NCBI GenBank assembly: GCA_964576925.1
Contig: CAZNWJ010000004.1
Span: 62,001 to 126,000 of the forward strand
Direction: 5' to 3'
Length of the DNA: 64,000 nt
From: JADJGC01 sp964576925
Lineage (GTDB): Bacteria > Zixibacteria > MSB-5A5 > CAIYYT01
A program made the position numbers and the translations under genes. Of this stretch, positions 15,924 to 24,388 are shown piece after piece. The notes beneath the pieces are model-generated. The model worked only from the letters and a program-made list of their open reading frames with translations. It had not been told where the DNA came from and ran no database searches. Position 1 is the stretch's first letter. The number at the start of each line of letters is the position of its first letter.

Positions 15924-16484
15924 TTAGTCTTCGTTGTCAAGAATCAGCATGGCGGCGGTAATGACCGTCGTCCAAAGGCCGTTCTTGTCGCCTTCGGCAG
16001 ATTGCGTGATGTTACGCGAGTAGACGACTTCGCCTTTGAGTCTCCACTGCTCTTTGTTCTGGTCCCACGACTTGTCGAGATCGATCTCGAGACCCATCGT
16101 GGTCGCGAGCATCTGGACGGCGAGGTCCTCGGCGTAGTCGCCGGAGAATTTCTGTGTCTGTCCGAAACCGTGGTGTTCGGACAAATAGCCGAACTTGGAT
16201 TTGTCTTTTGGCATCGCCAAACCGATTGAAGCCGAGACCAGGCGATTGGGTTCGTTGGTGGCGTCGCGGCTCATGACGCAGAAAGCAATCTGGCCGGGCT
16301 CGAAGTACTTAAGTCCTTCGCGGCGCGTAATCAACTTGCAGTGCGGCGGAAAGATCGACGAGACGTTGACGAGATTGAGGTATGCGATTCCGGCGTCGCG
16401 CAGCGCCAACTCGAATGAGGCGAGCTTCTCTTTGTGATGGCCCACACCCTTGGTTAAGAAGATCTTTGTCGGTACGAAGTTCAA
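15924..16484 (-). CDS. Pyruvoyl-dependent arginine decarboxylase
   Basis: A 186-residue proenzyme that self-cleaves at the serine pair in NVSSIFPP (about residues 40-47) to form a pyruvoyl cofactor and then converts arginine to agmatine. The N-terminal FVPTKIFLTKGVGHHKEKLASFE and the following segment match the family (usually 150-190 residues). It is first of a two-gene minus-strand operon with the deoxyhypusine-synthase-like gene. Together they suggest a polyamine pathway starting from arginine. No agmatinase or agmatine deiminase is in the window. Confidence 0.9.
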   Translation of the reverse strand: MNFVPTKIFLTKGVGHHKEKLASFELALRDAGIAYLNLVNVSSIFPPHCKLITRREGLKYFEPGQIAFCVMSRDATNEPNRLVSASIGLAMPKDKSKFGYLSEHHGFGQTQKFSGDYAEDLAVQMLATTMGLEIDLDKSWDQNKEQWRLKGEVVYSRNITQSAEGDKNGLWTTVITAAMLILDNED

Positions 16485-16685
16485 CTCAAACTCCTTTGTC
16501 TAAAGCCGTCGATTCTACGCACGGTAACGCGGGAAAATATGAATTCAACAAAGCGATGCAACAGGAAATTGCGACCGGGCGGGCGACGGCGGGGGTGCTC
16601 GCAACCGCGGCTGAGACCCGGGCGGTGTCAGTGAAACCCGCGATCGCAGTCTGAGAGAACGCGAATTCAGCTACTACAATGTGTC

Positions 16686-16715
16686 TTTACAAAAATCTGT
16701 CATGGCGTATATTAT
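16686..16715 (+). promoter_or_regulatory. Candidate sigma-70 promoter for the M28 peptidase gene
   Basis: TTTACA, an 18-base spacer, then TATTAT, ending about 45 bases before the ATG, with an AGGAG ribosome site between. Confidence 0.5.
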
Positions 16716-16760
16716 CGACGATACTTCGGAGGGGGTGTTCTTTAACAGGAGTCGTCTGCC

Positions 16761-18671
16761 ATGAGACGTTTGCTACTACCCCTTGTCATAATCGTCCTCA
16801 CAACTCTCTCTCTGCAAGGCGCTGATTTGTACAAAGTTACGATCAGCGGCGCGGATGAGGCCAAGACTCTTCAAGCGCTGGGACTGGACGCCGTTGTCAA
16901 GATCAGCGATGGCTATCTGGTCATAGTGGATCAAGGTGAGGCGGCACAGTTGCTCAATTCGGAGTTGAAATCTGTGCGAATCTTCTCGGGGATCAACCGA
17001 AATGAACTCGCGCTTGATCTGCGCACCAACGACGAGAACGCCGGGCGGTTTGAGTTGGTGTTTCAGGAGGGCGGGCTGCGGTTGTTCTATGTGCCCGGAG
17101 GTTATGATCCGAGTTCAGAGATGACGCCTTCGCTGATGCCGTTGCCGGCATCGCTGCGAATTTCGTATCGCGAGCCGCGGACCGGGGCGCCGAAGGGTAT
17201 GCCGACGTCGACGGCGCTGGAATCGTTGCTAGGGACGATTTCGCAGGATTCGCTATACTCCTACGTCGCTAAGTTGCAGAGCTACTACCGCCGGCTGGCC
17301 GGAACGCCGAGTATCTACCTGGCGCGCGACTGGATAAAAGCCAAATTCGAGTCGTTTGGTTACGACTCGGTTTATCTTGACGGTTGGCAGCAATACTTCA
17401 ACGGCCAGATGAACAATTGTTACAATGTCGTCTGCGTCAAGGTCGGAACGACGTATCCGGACCTGGAGATTATCGTAGGGGCGCATCATGACGGCGTCTA
17501 CAATTCACCGGCGGCGGATGACAACGGTTCCGGAACGGCGGGCGTACTGGAAATGGCGCGGGCGTTGGCCGATACGCCGACGGAAGTGACGTTCAAGTTC
17601 ATTACGTTTGACGCCGAGGAGTTTGGGCTTTACGGGTCCTACCATTATGTCAATGGCGCTGTCGCGCGAGGGGATCAGATCCTGGTGATGCACAACATGG
17701 ATATGATCGCGTTTCTTTACAATTCCAATGCGGCGACGGTTTACCATGGCGATGACCCATTCTACGCTCAATGGTGGTCCAATATCGCGCAAGCCAATTA
17801 CGGGATTACCGGCTATTTAAGCGGCAACAGCTCGGGATCTGACCACTACCCGTTTACACAGAACGGTTACGATGCGCTGTTTATAATCGAGGACATCTTT
17901 TCGAGTGTCTATCACAGTCCGCGCGACAGCACGACGTACATGAATTTCGAGTACATGAACCGCATGGTGCGCGCATCGCTGGCGATGGTCTATGCGGTGG
18001 CGAATGGCGGGGATTTTGACAACGACGGCGTGCCCAATACGCAGGACAATTGCGTCTTCAATCCTAACCCTGCGCAGGAAGATCCTGACGGCGATTTGAT
18101 TGGCAGCGCCTGCGACAACTGCCCCGACTATCCGAATCCCGGACAAGAGGATGAAGACGGCGACGGAGTCGGCGACTACTGTGACGGCAAGGTGCATGTA
18201 ACGGCGATTCGACTTCCCGACGCCTACTATGGAGAGCCTTACAACTATCAATTTGAATGCATCGGCGGGACCGGACCGTTTAGCTGGTCGTTCTTCGGAG
18301 GTGATCTGCCGTTTGGCTGCGATTTCCAGAGCCCGGCCGGAATCCTGACCGGCACACCGAGCTACAAAGCGACCTTCTACTTCACGATTGCAGTTCTCGA
18401 TGCCGGGACGCCGCCCAGCGCCGATACACAAAGTGTGTGGATTGTTGTCACCGACCCCGGGTATTTGTGTGGCGATGCTGACGCCAGCGGCAACGTGACG
18501 GTGTCAGACGCGGTGTTTATTATCAACTACATTTTTGGCGGGGGACCGGCGCCGAATCCTGACGAGCGCGGGGATGTCGACTGTACGGGTATGACGACCG
18601 TCTCGGATGTCGTCTATCTGATCAATTATATATTCGGCGGTGGGGCAGCGCCCTGTGCAGCGTGTCCTTGA
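16761..18671 (+). CDS. Secreted M28 metallopeptidase with thrombospondin-3 repeats and dockerin-like C-terminus
   Basis: A 636-residue exported aminopeptidase-type enzyme. Signal peptide (MRRLLLPLVIIVLTTLSLQG), then a propeptide-like region (about 20-150), then the M28 domain with zinc ligands in VGAHHDGVYN, PAADDNGSG, DAEEFGLYGS and the distal SGSDHYPF. Calcium-binding thrombospondin type 3 repeats (DNDGVPNTQDNC and following units) lie near residues 415-475, and an Ig-like putative cadherin-type domain near 475-565. The C-terminus is a dockerin-like pair ending GGGAAPCAACP. AGGAG precedes the ATG. Probably a surface or extracellular peptidase. Confidence 0.9.
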   Translation: MRRLLLPLVIIVLTTLSLQGADLYKVTISGADEAKTLQALGLDAVVKISDGYLVIVDQGEAAQLLNSELKSVRIFSGINRNELALDLRTNDENAGRFELVFQEGGLRLFYVPGGYDPSSEMTPSLMPLPASLRISYREPRTGAPKGMPTSTALESLLGTISQDSLYSYVAKLQSYYRRLAGTPSIYLARDWIKAKFESFGYDSVYLDGWQQYFNGQMNNCYNVVCVKVGTTYPDLEIIVGAHHDGVYNSPAADDNGSGTAGVLEMARALADTPTEVTFKFITFDAEEFGLYGSYHYVNGAVARGDQILVMHNMDMIAFLYNSNAATVYHGDDPFYAQWWSNIAQANYGITGYLSGNSSGSDHYPFTQNGYDALFIIEDIFSSVYHSPRDSTTYMNFEYMNRMVRASLAMVYAVANGGDFDNDGVPNTQDNCVFNPNPAQEDPDGDLIGSACDNCPDYPNPGQEDEDGDGVGDYCDGKVHVTAIRLPDAYYGEPYNYQFECIGGTGPFSWSFFGGDLPFGCDFQSPAGILTGTPSYKATFYFTIAVLDAGTPPSADTQSVWIVVTDPGYLCGDADASGNVTVSDAVFIINYIFGGGPAPNPDERGDVDCTGMTTVSDVVYLINYIFGGGAAPCAACP

Positions 18672-18699
18672 TTCAGAAGAAAAGTTAGTGTGTGGTAAG

Positions 18700-18727
18700 A
18701 GCGGGAGCCGGCAGACTCCCGCTTTTT
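18700..18727 (+). terminator. Rho-independent terminator after the M28 peptidase gene
   Basis: AGCGGGAG at 18700-18707 pairs with CTCCCGCT at 18716-18723, followed by TTTT. Confidence 0.85.
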
Positions 18728-19092
18728 GTTGGCGTCTTGAAGACGTGAAGGTCTCGGACGCTGGTCTCGAGGATCCACAATTAGAGAGCACCGGTTCACA
18801 ATTTCGCGCCTGCTCAAATGTAGTATTGGGAGTTGTGGTATGTCAGGCGCGAAATCAAGAACCGGCGCAACGGAGACAGAGTGCAAACGATGTCGTGTCT
18901 GGCGGGAGCCTCCTCATTGTGCAGGCGGGCGGGCGAGTGGTTCTTGTGAACGCTGGAACATACCGGCGGAATATGATCGGATTAGTCCGCGAATAATCCC
19001 ATAGACCTTGGCTGAGCCTCCTAGATAGCGAACTTGCAACGTCGCTATAAAGTACTGATTACGAATGTCTTGCTGTAAATCAGAGCGTCTCC
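18728..19092. other. Intergenic region upstream of the heme operon
   Basis: About 365 bases without a convincing gene or RNA. It becomes AT-rich toward hemA. Confidence 0.55.
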
Positions 19093-19122
19093 TTGACATT
19101 GTACGTTAGTTAGTGTTAATTA
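19093..19122 (+). promoter_or_regulatory. Candidate promoter of the heme operon
   Basis: TTGACA (19093-19098), an 18-base spacer, then TAATTA (19117-19122), about 120 bases before hemA. It lies in the most AT-rich stretch of the region. ACATTGT in the -35 area and ACAATGT just after the -10 box form a 7-base inverted repeat that could be an operator. Confidence 0.45.
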
Positions 19123-19149
19123 AAGACAATGTATGTCTTGTTACTTTTT

Positions 19150-19162
19150 TCACAAGCTGTGA
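19150..19162. promoter_or_regulatory. Short palindrome in the hemA leader
   Basis: TCACAAGCTGTGA is a 5-base inverted repeat with a three-base centre, located between the promoter and hemA. It may be a binding site for a regulator of heme synthesis; no regulator can be named. Confidence 0.3.
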
Positions 19163-19243
19163 CACTTATATGACAATAGAAGTCGAGTTTTCTTTAACTT
19201 CAGGACAACGAAAGACGATAGTCTTAGGTGAGTATAGGTAGAT

Positions 19244-20503
19244 ATGGAATTTGGGATCATCGGGACATCAATCTGGCAGCAAAATGTAAAGCTGCTGGAG
19301 CATCTGACGATCGATCGTGACAGCCGTGTGGAGACGCTGAAGCGGTTGAAGGATCATCTATCGCTCGATGAGCTGATTTACCTGTCAACGTGCAATCGCG
19401 TCGAATTTGTCTATGTCTCCTCGGGACGATTCGGCGGCTCGAAGTTGCTGCACCGATTGATCGACTTCTTTTTCCGCGGACAACAGGGGTTCGGATTTTT
19501 CCCGAACGACTTCTATCATTACACAGGCAGAGAGGCAGTTGCGCATTTGTTTCGCACGACTGCCTCGCTCGAATCGCTGGTCGTGGGAGAGGCCCAAATC
19601 GCCGGGCAGTATAAAGAAGCGTACATGGAGGCCCTGGCGACTGGGTTGGCAGGGGTTGCCCTAAAGGACATTTCGGAAGAGGCGCTGGTGGTGGCGAAGA
19701 AAGTCAAGCGGGAAACGGCGGTCGGCAGCGGGTCAGTTTCGATGGCATCGCTGGCGGCCGATGAACTTGCCTCGGCCTGCAACGAGAATTCGCTGATCGC
19801 ATTGATTGGCGCCGGCACAATGACAATCAAGCTGGCGCGATATGTCCTGGATCACAAGCTTGGCAGGCTGCTGTTCGTCAATCGCACCGTTGAAAAGGCG
19901 GCGAAGTTTGTCGAGCAATTTGGCGGCAGCGCGATATCGCTGGATGAATTCATTGCCGAGCCGCAACAGGTAGATGCGATCGTATCGGCGACAGCCGCTA
20001 CCGAGGCGATCTTTGACCAGAATTTTCTCGATCGATTACCTAAGCAGGATTTGCCCGTAGTGTGTATTGACCTGGCGATCCCGAAGGATTTCTGCGATTG
20101 CTTCGGCAGTTCCGACAAGGTGCGGCTGGTTGACATTGCCTATCTGCGGTCGCAGTGTTCGAGCAACTTGCGGCAGAAATTTATTGAGACGGGTAAGGCC
20201 AACGAAATCGTGCGCGAAGCAGTAAATGTCTATATGTCTGATCGCATCGAAGTTTCGCTCAAGCCGATCTTTACCGACAGTTTCCAGGAATCGATGCAAT
20301 TAGCCAAGCGCGCCCTCGACGATCTTTTCGCGAAGAAGGTGACCTCGCTCAATGACGAGGAGAAAGACGCGATTTATCGCCTGGTCACCAAGCTGATCGC
20401 CAATTCCGCCTACCAGCCAGCCAAGGTGCTTTCCGACAAGCTGGCCAATCTTACCGACGAAATCGACCTTTCGGAACTCCGCCGCCGCAAAAACGCGATA
20501 TGA
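19244..20503 (+). CDS. hemA: Glutamyl-tRNA reductase
   Basis: A 419-residue NADPH-dependent enzyme that reduces glutamyl-tRNA to glutamate-1-semialdehyde, the first step of the C5 heme pathway. The catalytic Cys50 lies in LSTCNRVEF. The substrate region YHYTGREAVAHLFRTTASLESLVVGE and the NADPH site IALIGAGTM follow, then the C-terminal helical dimerisation region. Length is usual for the family. It leads the heme operon, overlapping hemC by four bases (ATGA). A ribosome-site-like AGGTAG precedes the ATG. Confidence 0.96.
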   Translation: MEFGIIGTSIWQQNVKLLEHLTIDRDSRVETLKRLKDHLSLDELIYLSTCNRVEFVYVSSGRFGGSKLLHRLIDFFFRGQQGFGFFPNDFYHYTGREAVAHLFRTTASLESLVVGEAQIAGQYKEAYMEALATGLAGVALKDISEEALVVAKKVKRETAVGSGSVSMASLAADELASACNENSLIALIGAGTMTIKLARYVLDHKLGRLLFVNRTVEKAAKFVEQFGGSAISLDEFIAEPQQVDAIVSATAATEAIFDQNFLDRLPKQDLPVVCIDLAIPKDFCDCFGSSDKVRLVDIAYLRSQCSSNLRQKFIETGKANEIVREAVNVYMSDRIEVSLKPIFTDSFQESMQLAKRALDDLFAKKVTSLNDEEKDAIYRLVTKLIANSAYQPAKVLSDKLANLTDEIDLSELRRRKNAI

Positions 20504-21414
20504 GCGAAAGACTGATTATTGGCTCGCGGGGGTCTGATCTCGCACTCTATCAGGCTAATTTCATCAAGGATATCTTGATTCGGGAGCATGGTTGCGACGT
20601 CGAAATCAAGATCATTCACACAGCCGGTGACAAGATCGACAACGTCTCGTTCGATAAGATGGAAGGTAAGGGATTCTTTACCAAGGAGTTAGAAGACTCG
20701 CTCTTGAAGAACGAAATTGACCTCGCTGTTCATTCCCTCAAGGATTTGATGACAACGCAGCCGGAGGGCCTCAAACTGGGGGCTGCCGGGTATCGAGCTG
20801 ACCGCGCCGAGATGCTCCTAATTCGCAAGGAATCGCGCAGCGGAGCCGGTGTTTTGCCGGTTCGGGACGGCGGCGTCATCGGCACAAGTTCGGCGAGACG
20901 CAAATGTCAGGTTGCCTTCCATCACCCAAAGTTGCAAATTAAGGATCTGCGCGGAAACGTACCGACGCGAGTCCGTAAGTTACGTGAAGGTCAGTACGAC
21001 GCGATTCTCCTGGCGTGTGCCGGGGTGAAGCGTCTGCAACTGGATTTGTCTGATCTGGAAGTTGTCGAGCTCGATCCGCAGGTATTTCTGCCGGCTCCGG
21101 CCCAGGGCATTTTGGGGATACAAATTCGCGACCGCGATCCGCGCGTGGAGAACATAGTAGCAAAACTTGGATCCAAGGACGAAATGCTTCAGGCAGAGTT
21201 AGAGCGCGGATTATTGAAGATGTTCGATTCCGGCTGTTCATTGCCGCTCGGGGTATGGTCTGACAGGAGAAACGGGGAATACCATTTGAAGGCTATATTG
21301 GGACAGCAGGTTGAGGCGCGCTGGAATGGTCTGGCACGAGCCGAGGTCAAGGGGGCCAATATCGCGAGCCTGATCGAACAGGCGTTTTTGATGTTGCAGC
21401 GGGGGGGACAATGA
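20500..21414 (+). CDS. hemC: Porphobilinogen deaminase (hydroxymethylbilane synthase)
   Basis: A 304-residue enzyme joining four porphobilinogens into hydroxymethylbilane. It begins LIIGSRGSDLALYQA and carries FTKELEDSLLKNEIDLAVHSLKD across the active site, RGNVPTRVRKL, and the cofactor-attaching cysteine in DSGCSLPLG near residue 245. Overlaps hemA and hemD by four bases each, indicating coupled translation. Confidence 0.97.
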   Translation: MSERLIIGSRGSDLALYQANFIKDILIREHGCDVEIKIIHTAGDKIDNVSFDKMEGKGFFTKELEDSLLKNEIDLAVHSLKDLMTTQPEGLKLGAAGYRADRAEMLLIRKESRSGAGVLPVRDGGVIGTSSARRKCQVAFHHPKLQIKDLRGNVPTRVRKLREGQYDAILLACAGVKRLQLDLSDLEVVELDPQVFLPAPAQGILGIQIRDRDPRVENIVAKLGSKDEMLQAELERGLLKMFDSGCSLPLGVWSDRRNGEYHLKAILGQQVEARWNGLARAEVKGANIASLIEQAFLMLQRGGQ

Positions 21415-22109
21415 GAGTTGTCGTCACCCGACCGGCACGCCAGTTAACCGAATTGACACAAAAGGCCGCCGAACGAAACATCGAAGTCGTGCCTTTGCCG
21501 CTGATGGAAATCGTCCCGCTGCAGTTTGACTGGCCGCGCGGTCTGGAAATCAAAGATATCGATTGGATGTTCTTCACTAGCGCGCAAGGGGTCGCCTCGT
21601 TCTTCCTGCGACTGAGCGAACTTGATCTGGTGCTTTCCGACAAGACGCGTTTTGCCGTCGTCGGCGCGCGCACCGACAGCTCGTTGCGCAAGTGGGAGAA
21701 GGAAGCCTCGTTCCAGCCGTCAGATGCCTACGGGCAGACTCTATTCACCGAGTTCATTCAGCACTACCCCGACAATAAGCAAGTCGTTATGTACGCGCGG
21801 GCGCGTGACGTCGAGTACGATCCGGCGCCGCTGTTTTTTGGACGCGGTTACAAGTATTACTCGGTGCCGTGCTACGAATCGGTGGAGCGGAGCATCGACC
21901 CGCAGGTCATGGCCCGGATCAAGCGCAACGACGCGATTCTATTCACTGCCCCCTCGATGGTGCGCGCCTATCAGCGCCAATTCGGCAGTCCGCAGGCGAA
22001 GCTGTTGGCGATTGGCAACACGACGGCCGCGGAGATGGAACGTCACCGCTGGCGCAATATTGTCGTGCTCAAACAGGCGGACGTCAACACGGTCCTGGAG
22101 TATTTGTAG
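21411..22109 (+). CDS. hemD: Uroporphyrinogen-III synthase
   Basis: A 232-residue cyclase that closes hydroxymethylbilane and inverts ring D. HemD proteins are poorly conserved, but the two-lobe pattern is visible: VVTRPARQLTELTQ at the start, WMFFTSAQGVASFF, an ARARDVEYDPAPLF segment, and the late ILFTAPSMVRAYQRQFG plus LAIGNTTAAEM stretch. Position between hemC and hemB supports the call. No fused uroporphyrinogen methyltransferase is present, so siroheme branching is not encoded here. Confidence 0.9.
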   Translation: MRVVVTRPARQLTELTQKAAERNIEVVPLPLMEIVPLQFDWPRGLEIKDIDWMFFTSAQGVASFFLRLSELDLVLSDKTRFAVVGARTDSSLRKWEKEASFQPSDAYGQTLFTEFIQHYPDNKQVVMYARARDVEYDPAPLFFGRGYKYYSVPCYESVERSIDPQVMARIKRNDAILFTAPSMVRAYQRQFGSPQAKLLAIGNTTAAEMERHRWRNIVVLKQADVNTVLEYL

Positions 22110-22110
22110 A

Positions 22111-23088
22111 GTGGAGCGCGCCTTTCGCCCGCGCCGGTTGCGGCGCAACGCCGTCATCCGCGATTTGGCTTCTGAGACGCGCCTGGATATCAAGGGGCTG
22201 ATTCAACCGTATTTCGTAACCGACGGCAGCGGAGTTCGCGAGGAAATCAACGGCATGCCGGGGATCTATCGCGAGTCGGTCGACCAGCTGCTCGATACAA
22301 TCACGATCGATACCAAGCTGGGAGTCAATAAGGTCATGCTGTTCGGTGTCACGGAACGCAAGGACCAGCTCGCTTCGACGGCCTGGGACGACAAGAACCC
22401 TGTCATCAGAGCCTGCAAGGACTTGAAGCAGAAGTTCGGCGAGTCGCTCTTTGTGAGCGCCGACGTCTGTCTCTGCGCCTACACCGACACCGGCCACTGC
22501 GGACTGACTATCGACGGCGAAATCGAAAACGACAAGTCGGTCGCTGTGCTTTCGCGTATGGCCGTTGCGCTCGCCAAGGCAGGTTGCGATTGTGTCGGGC
22601 CGTCCGACATGATGGATGGACGCATCGCATCGATTCGGATGGCGCTGGAGAAGGAGGGTTTCAGCCAAACGCTCATTCTGGCCTACTCGGCGAAGTACGC
22701 TTCGGCGTACTATGGACCGTTCCGCGAGGCGGCGCACTCGGCTCCCGGCAAGGGAGACCGCAAGGGTTACCAGATGGACTTCCGCAATCGTCGCGAAGCG
22801 CTACGCGAACTGGAGCTCGACGAATCCGAGGGCGCGGACATCGTGATGGTCAAACCGGCGCTGGCCTACCTGGACATCATTTCGGATTTCGCGGAGAACT
22901 CGAGTTTGCCAATCGCCGCCTACAACGTTTCCGGCGAATACACGGCAGTGAAGCTCCTGGCGCAGGCCGGAATGGCGGATGAGAAGACCATGACGATTGA
23001 GAACCTCACGGCGATCACGCGCGCCGGGGCTTCGATTATACTCACCTATCATCTCAGGGACATTCTCAAGAATGGCTGGCATCTCTAA
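22111..23088 (+). CDS. hemB: Delta-aminolevulinic acid dehydratase (porphobilinogen synthase)
   Basis: A 325-residue enzyme that condenses two aminolevulinates to porphobilinogen. The GTG at 22111, one base after the hemD stop, gives the family's usual RPRRLRRN start; the open frame running farther upstream through hemD is not used. The cysteine-rich metal site DVCLCAYTDTGHCG indicates a zinc-type enzyme, and the Schiff-base lysines lie in AYSAKYASAYYGPFREA and MVKPALAYLDI. Overlaps hemL by 17 bases. Confidence 0.96.
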   Translation: MERAFRPRRLRRNAVIRDLASETRLDIKGLIQPYFVTDGSGVREEINGMPGIYRESVDQLLDTITIDTKLGVNKVMLFGVTERKDQLASTAWDDKNPVIRACKDLKQKFGESLFVSADVCLCAYTDTGHCGLTIDGEIENDKSVAVLSRMAVALAKAGCDCVGPSDMMDGRIASIRMALEKEGFSQTLILAYSAKYASAYYGPFREAAHSAPGKGDRKGYQMDFRNRREALRELELDESEGADIVMVKPALAYLDIISDFAENSSLPIAAYNVSGEYTAVKLLAQAGMADEKTMTIENLTAITRAGASIILTYHLRDILKNGWHL

Positions 23089-24388
23089 GGTCGTTTTCGA
23101 TCACCAAAAATCGCGCCGGCTGATGGAACTCTCTTCGGAAGTGATTCCGGGCGGCGTCAACTCGCCGGTGCGAGCGTTTCGATCGGTGGGCGGAACACCG
23201 CGCTTCATCGCCAAAGGTGAAGGCGCTTTCCTCTTCGACGTCGACGGCAACAAGTACCTCGACTTCTGCAATTCCTGGGGTCCGCTGATTCTCGGACATG
23301 GCGATCCGGATGTGGTGGCCGCCGTCAAAGCGCAGGTCGAGAAAGGCATGACGTTTGGGGCCTCAACCGAACTGGAGTATGAACTGGCCTCGTTCATCGT
23401 CAAGACGGTCGAGGCGGTGGAGAAGATTCGCTTTGTCTCGTCGGGTACCGAGGCGGTGATGTCGGCGATCCGCGTGGCGCGCGGCTTCACCGGACGCGAC
23501 CTGATCCTGAAATTCGAGGGGTGCTATCACGGCCACAGCGATCATCTCCTGGTGAAGGCCGGCTCCGGGTTGGTGACGTTTGGCGAGCCGTCGTCAGCCG
23601 GGGTCCCGGAAGCGATCACCAGTAAGACAGTCGTGCTGCCCCTGGATGATGAAGATGCGCTTCAAGAATTTTTCGACCGTCACGGAGATGAGCTGGCGGC
23701 GGTGATCATCGAGGGAATTCCCGCCAATAACGGGTTACTCATTCAAAGACACGATTATGTTCGTCTACTGCGTGCCCTGACCGAAAAGCACGGTGCGCTG
23801 TTGATCTTCGACGAAGTGATTACCGGGTTCCGCATCGGTATGGGCGGCGCCGCAGCCTACTATGGCATTCGTCCCGACTTGTTGACCTACGGAAAGATCA
23901 TCGGCGGCGGTATGCCCGTAGGGGCGTTCGGCGGTCGCGCCGAGATCATGGAAAAGCTCTCGCCGCTAGGGCCGGTCTATCAGGCCGGTACGCTGTCGGG
24001 CAATCCGGTCGCGATGACGGCGGGATTGACAACACTCAAGAAACTCGCGGACGGCAAGATTCACGAGCGGTTAGAGTCCATGAATCGAAGGTTCGTCGGC
24101 CAGTTAACCTCTTACTTCCGCGATAGCCAGGCGACGGTCGGCGGCGTCGGCTCGATCTACTGGATTGTGTTCCAGCCGGAATTGCCGCGTGCGGCACACA
24201 CGATTTCGACTGACGGCATCAGCCACTATAATCGACTTCACAGCAAGATTCTGCTGCAGGGCATCTACATGCCGCCGTCGGGCTATGAGGTTTGTTTCCT
24301 CTCTGCGGCGCACACTGAAGAACTCCTGATGCAGGCAGCGGATGTCCTGGGCCAGGCGATCCAGAGCGAGGCGCATTCGTGGGCGTAA
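23072..24388 (+). CDS. hemL: Glutamate-1-semialdehyde 2,1-aminomutase
   Basis: A 438-residue PLP enzyme that converts glutamate-1-semialdehyde to 5-aminolevulinate. It begins in the hemB tail; the ATG at 23072 gives the family's KSRRLMELSSEVIPGGVNSPVRAF start, whereas the frame open from 22997 would add unrelated residues. Visible: SSGTEAVMSAIRVARGFTGRD, CYHGHSDHLL, LIFDEVITGFR and the PLP lysine in TYGKIIGGGMPVGAFGG. Its reaction precedes that of HemB. It overlaps hemE by ten bases. Confidence 0.96.
   Translation: MAGISKVVFDHQKSRRLMELSSEVIPGGVNSPVRAFRSVGGTPRFIAKGEGAFLFDVDGNKYLDFCNSWGPLILGHGDPDVVAAVKAQVEKGMTFGASTELEYELASFIVKTVEAVEKIRFVSSGTEAVMSAIRVARGFTGRDLILKFEGCYHGHSDHLLVKAGSGLVTFGEPSSAGVPEAITSKTVVLPLDDEDALQEFFDRHGDELAAVIIEGIPANNGLLIQRHDYVRLLRALTEKHGALLIFDEVITGFRIGMGGAAAYYGIRPDLLTYGKIIGGGMPVGAFGGRAEIMEKLSPLGPVYQAGTLSGNPVAMTAGLTTLKKLADGKIHERLESMNRRFVGQLTSYFRDSQATVGGVGSIYWIVFQPELPRAAHTISTDGISHYNRLHSKILLQGIYMPPSGYEVCFLSAAHTEELLMQAADVLGQAIQSEAHSWA

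Noticed and set aside
18672..19092. tRNA or riboswitch upstream of hemA
   Set aside because: I looked for a cloverleaf, a CCA end and conserved aptamer boxes and found none; only a terminator, a promoter and short palindromes are supported.
21622..22110. Long N-terminal extension of the hemB frame through hemD
   Set aside because: The extension is the out-of-frame shadow of hemD; the family-typical HemB start begins at GTG 22111, one base after the hemD stop.
22997..23071. Upstream part of the hemL frame inside hemB
   Set aside because: These residues do not match the family; the normal GSA aminomutase start begins at ATG 23072.
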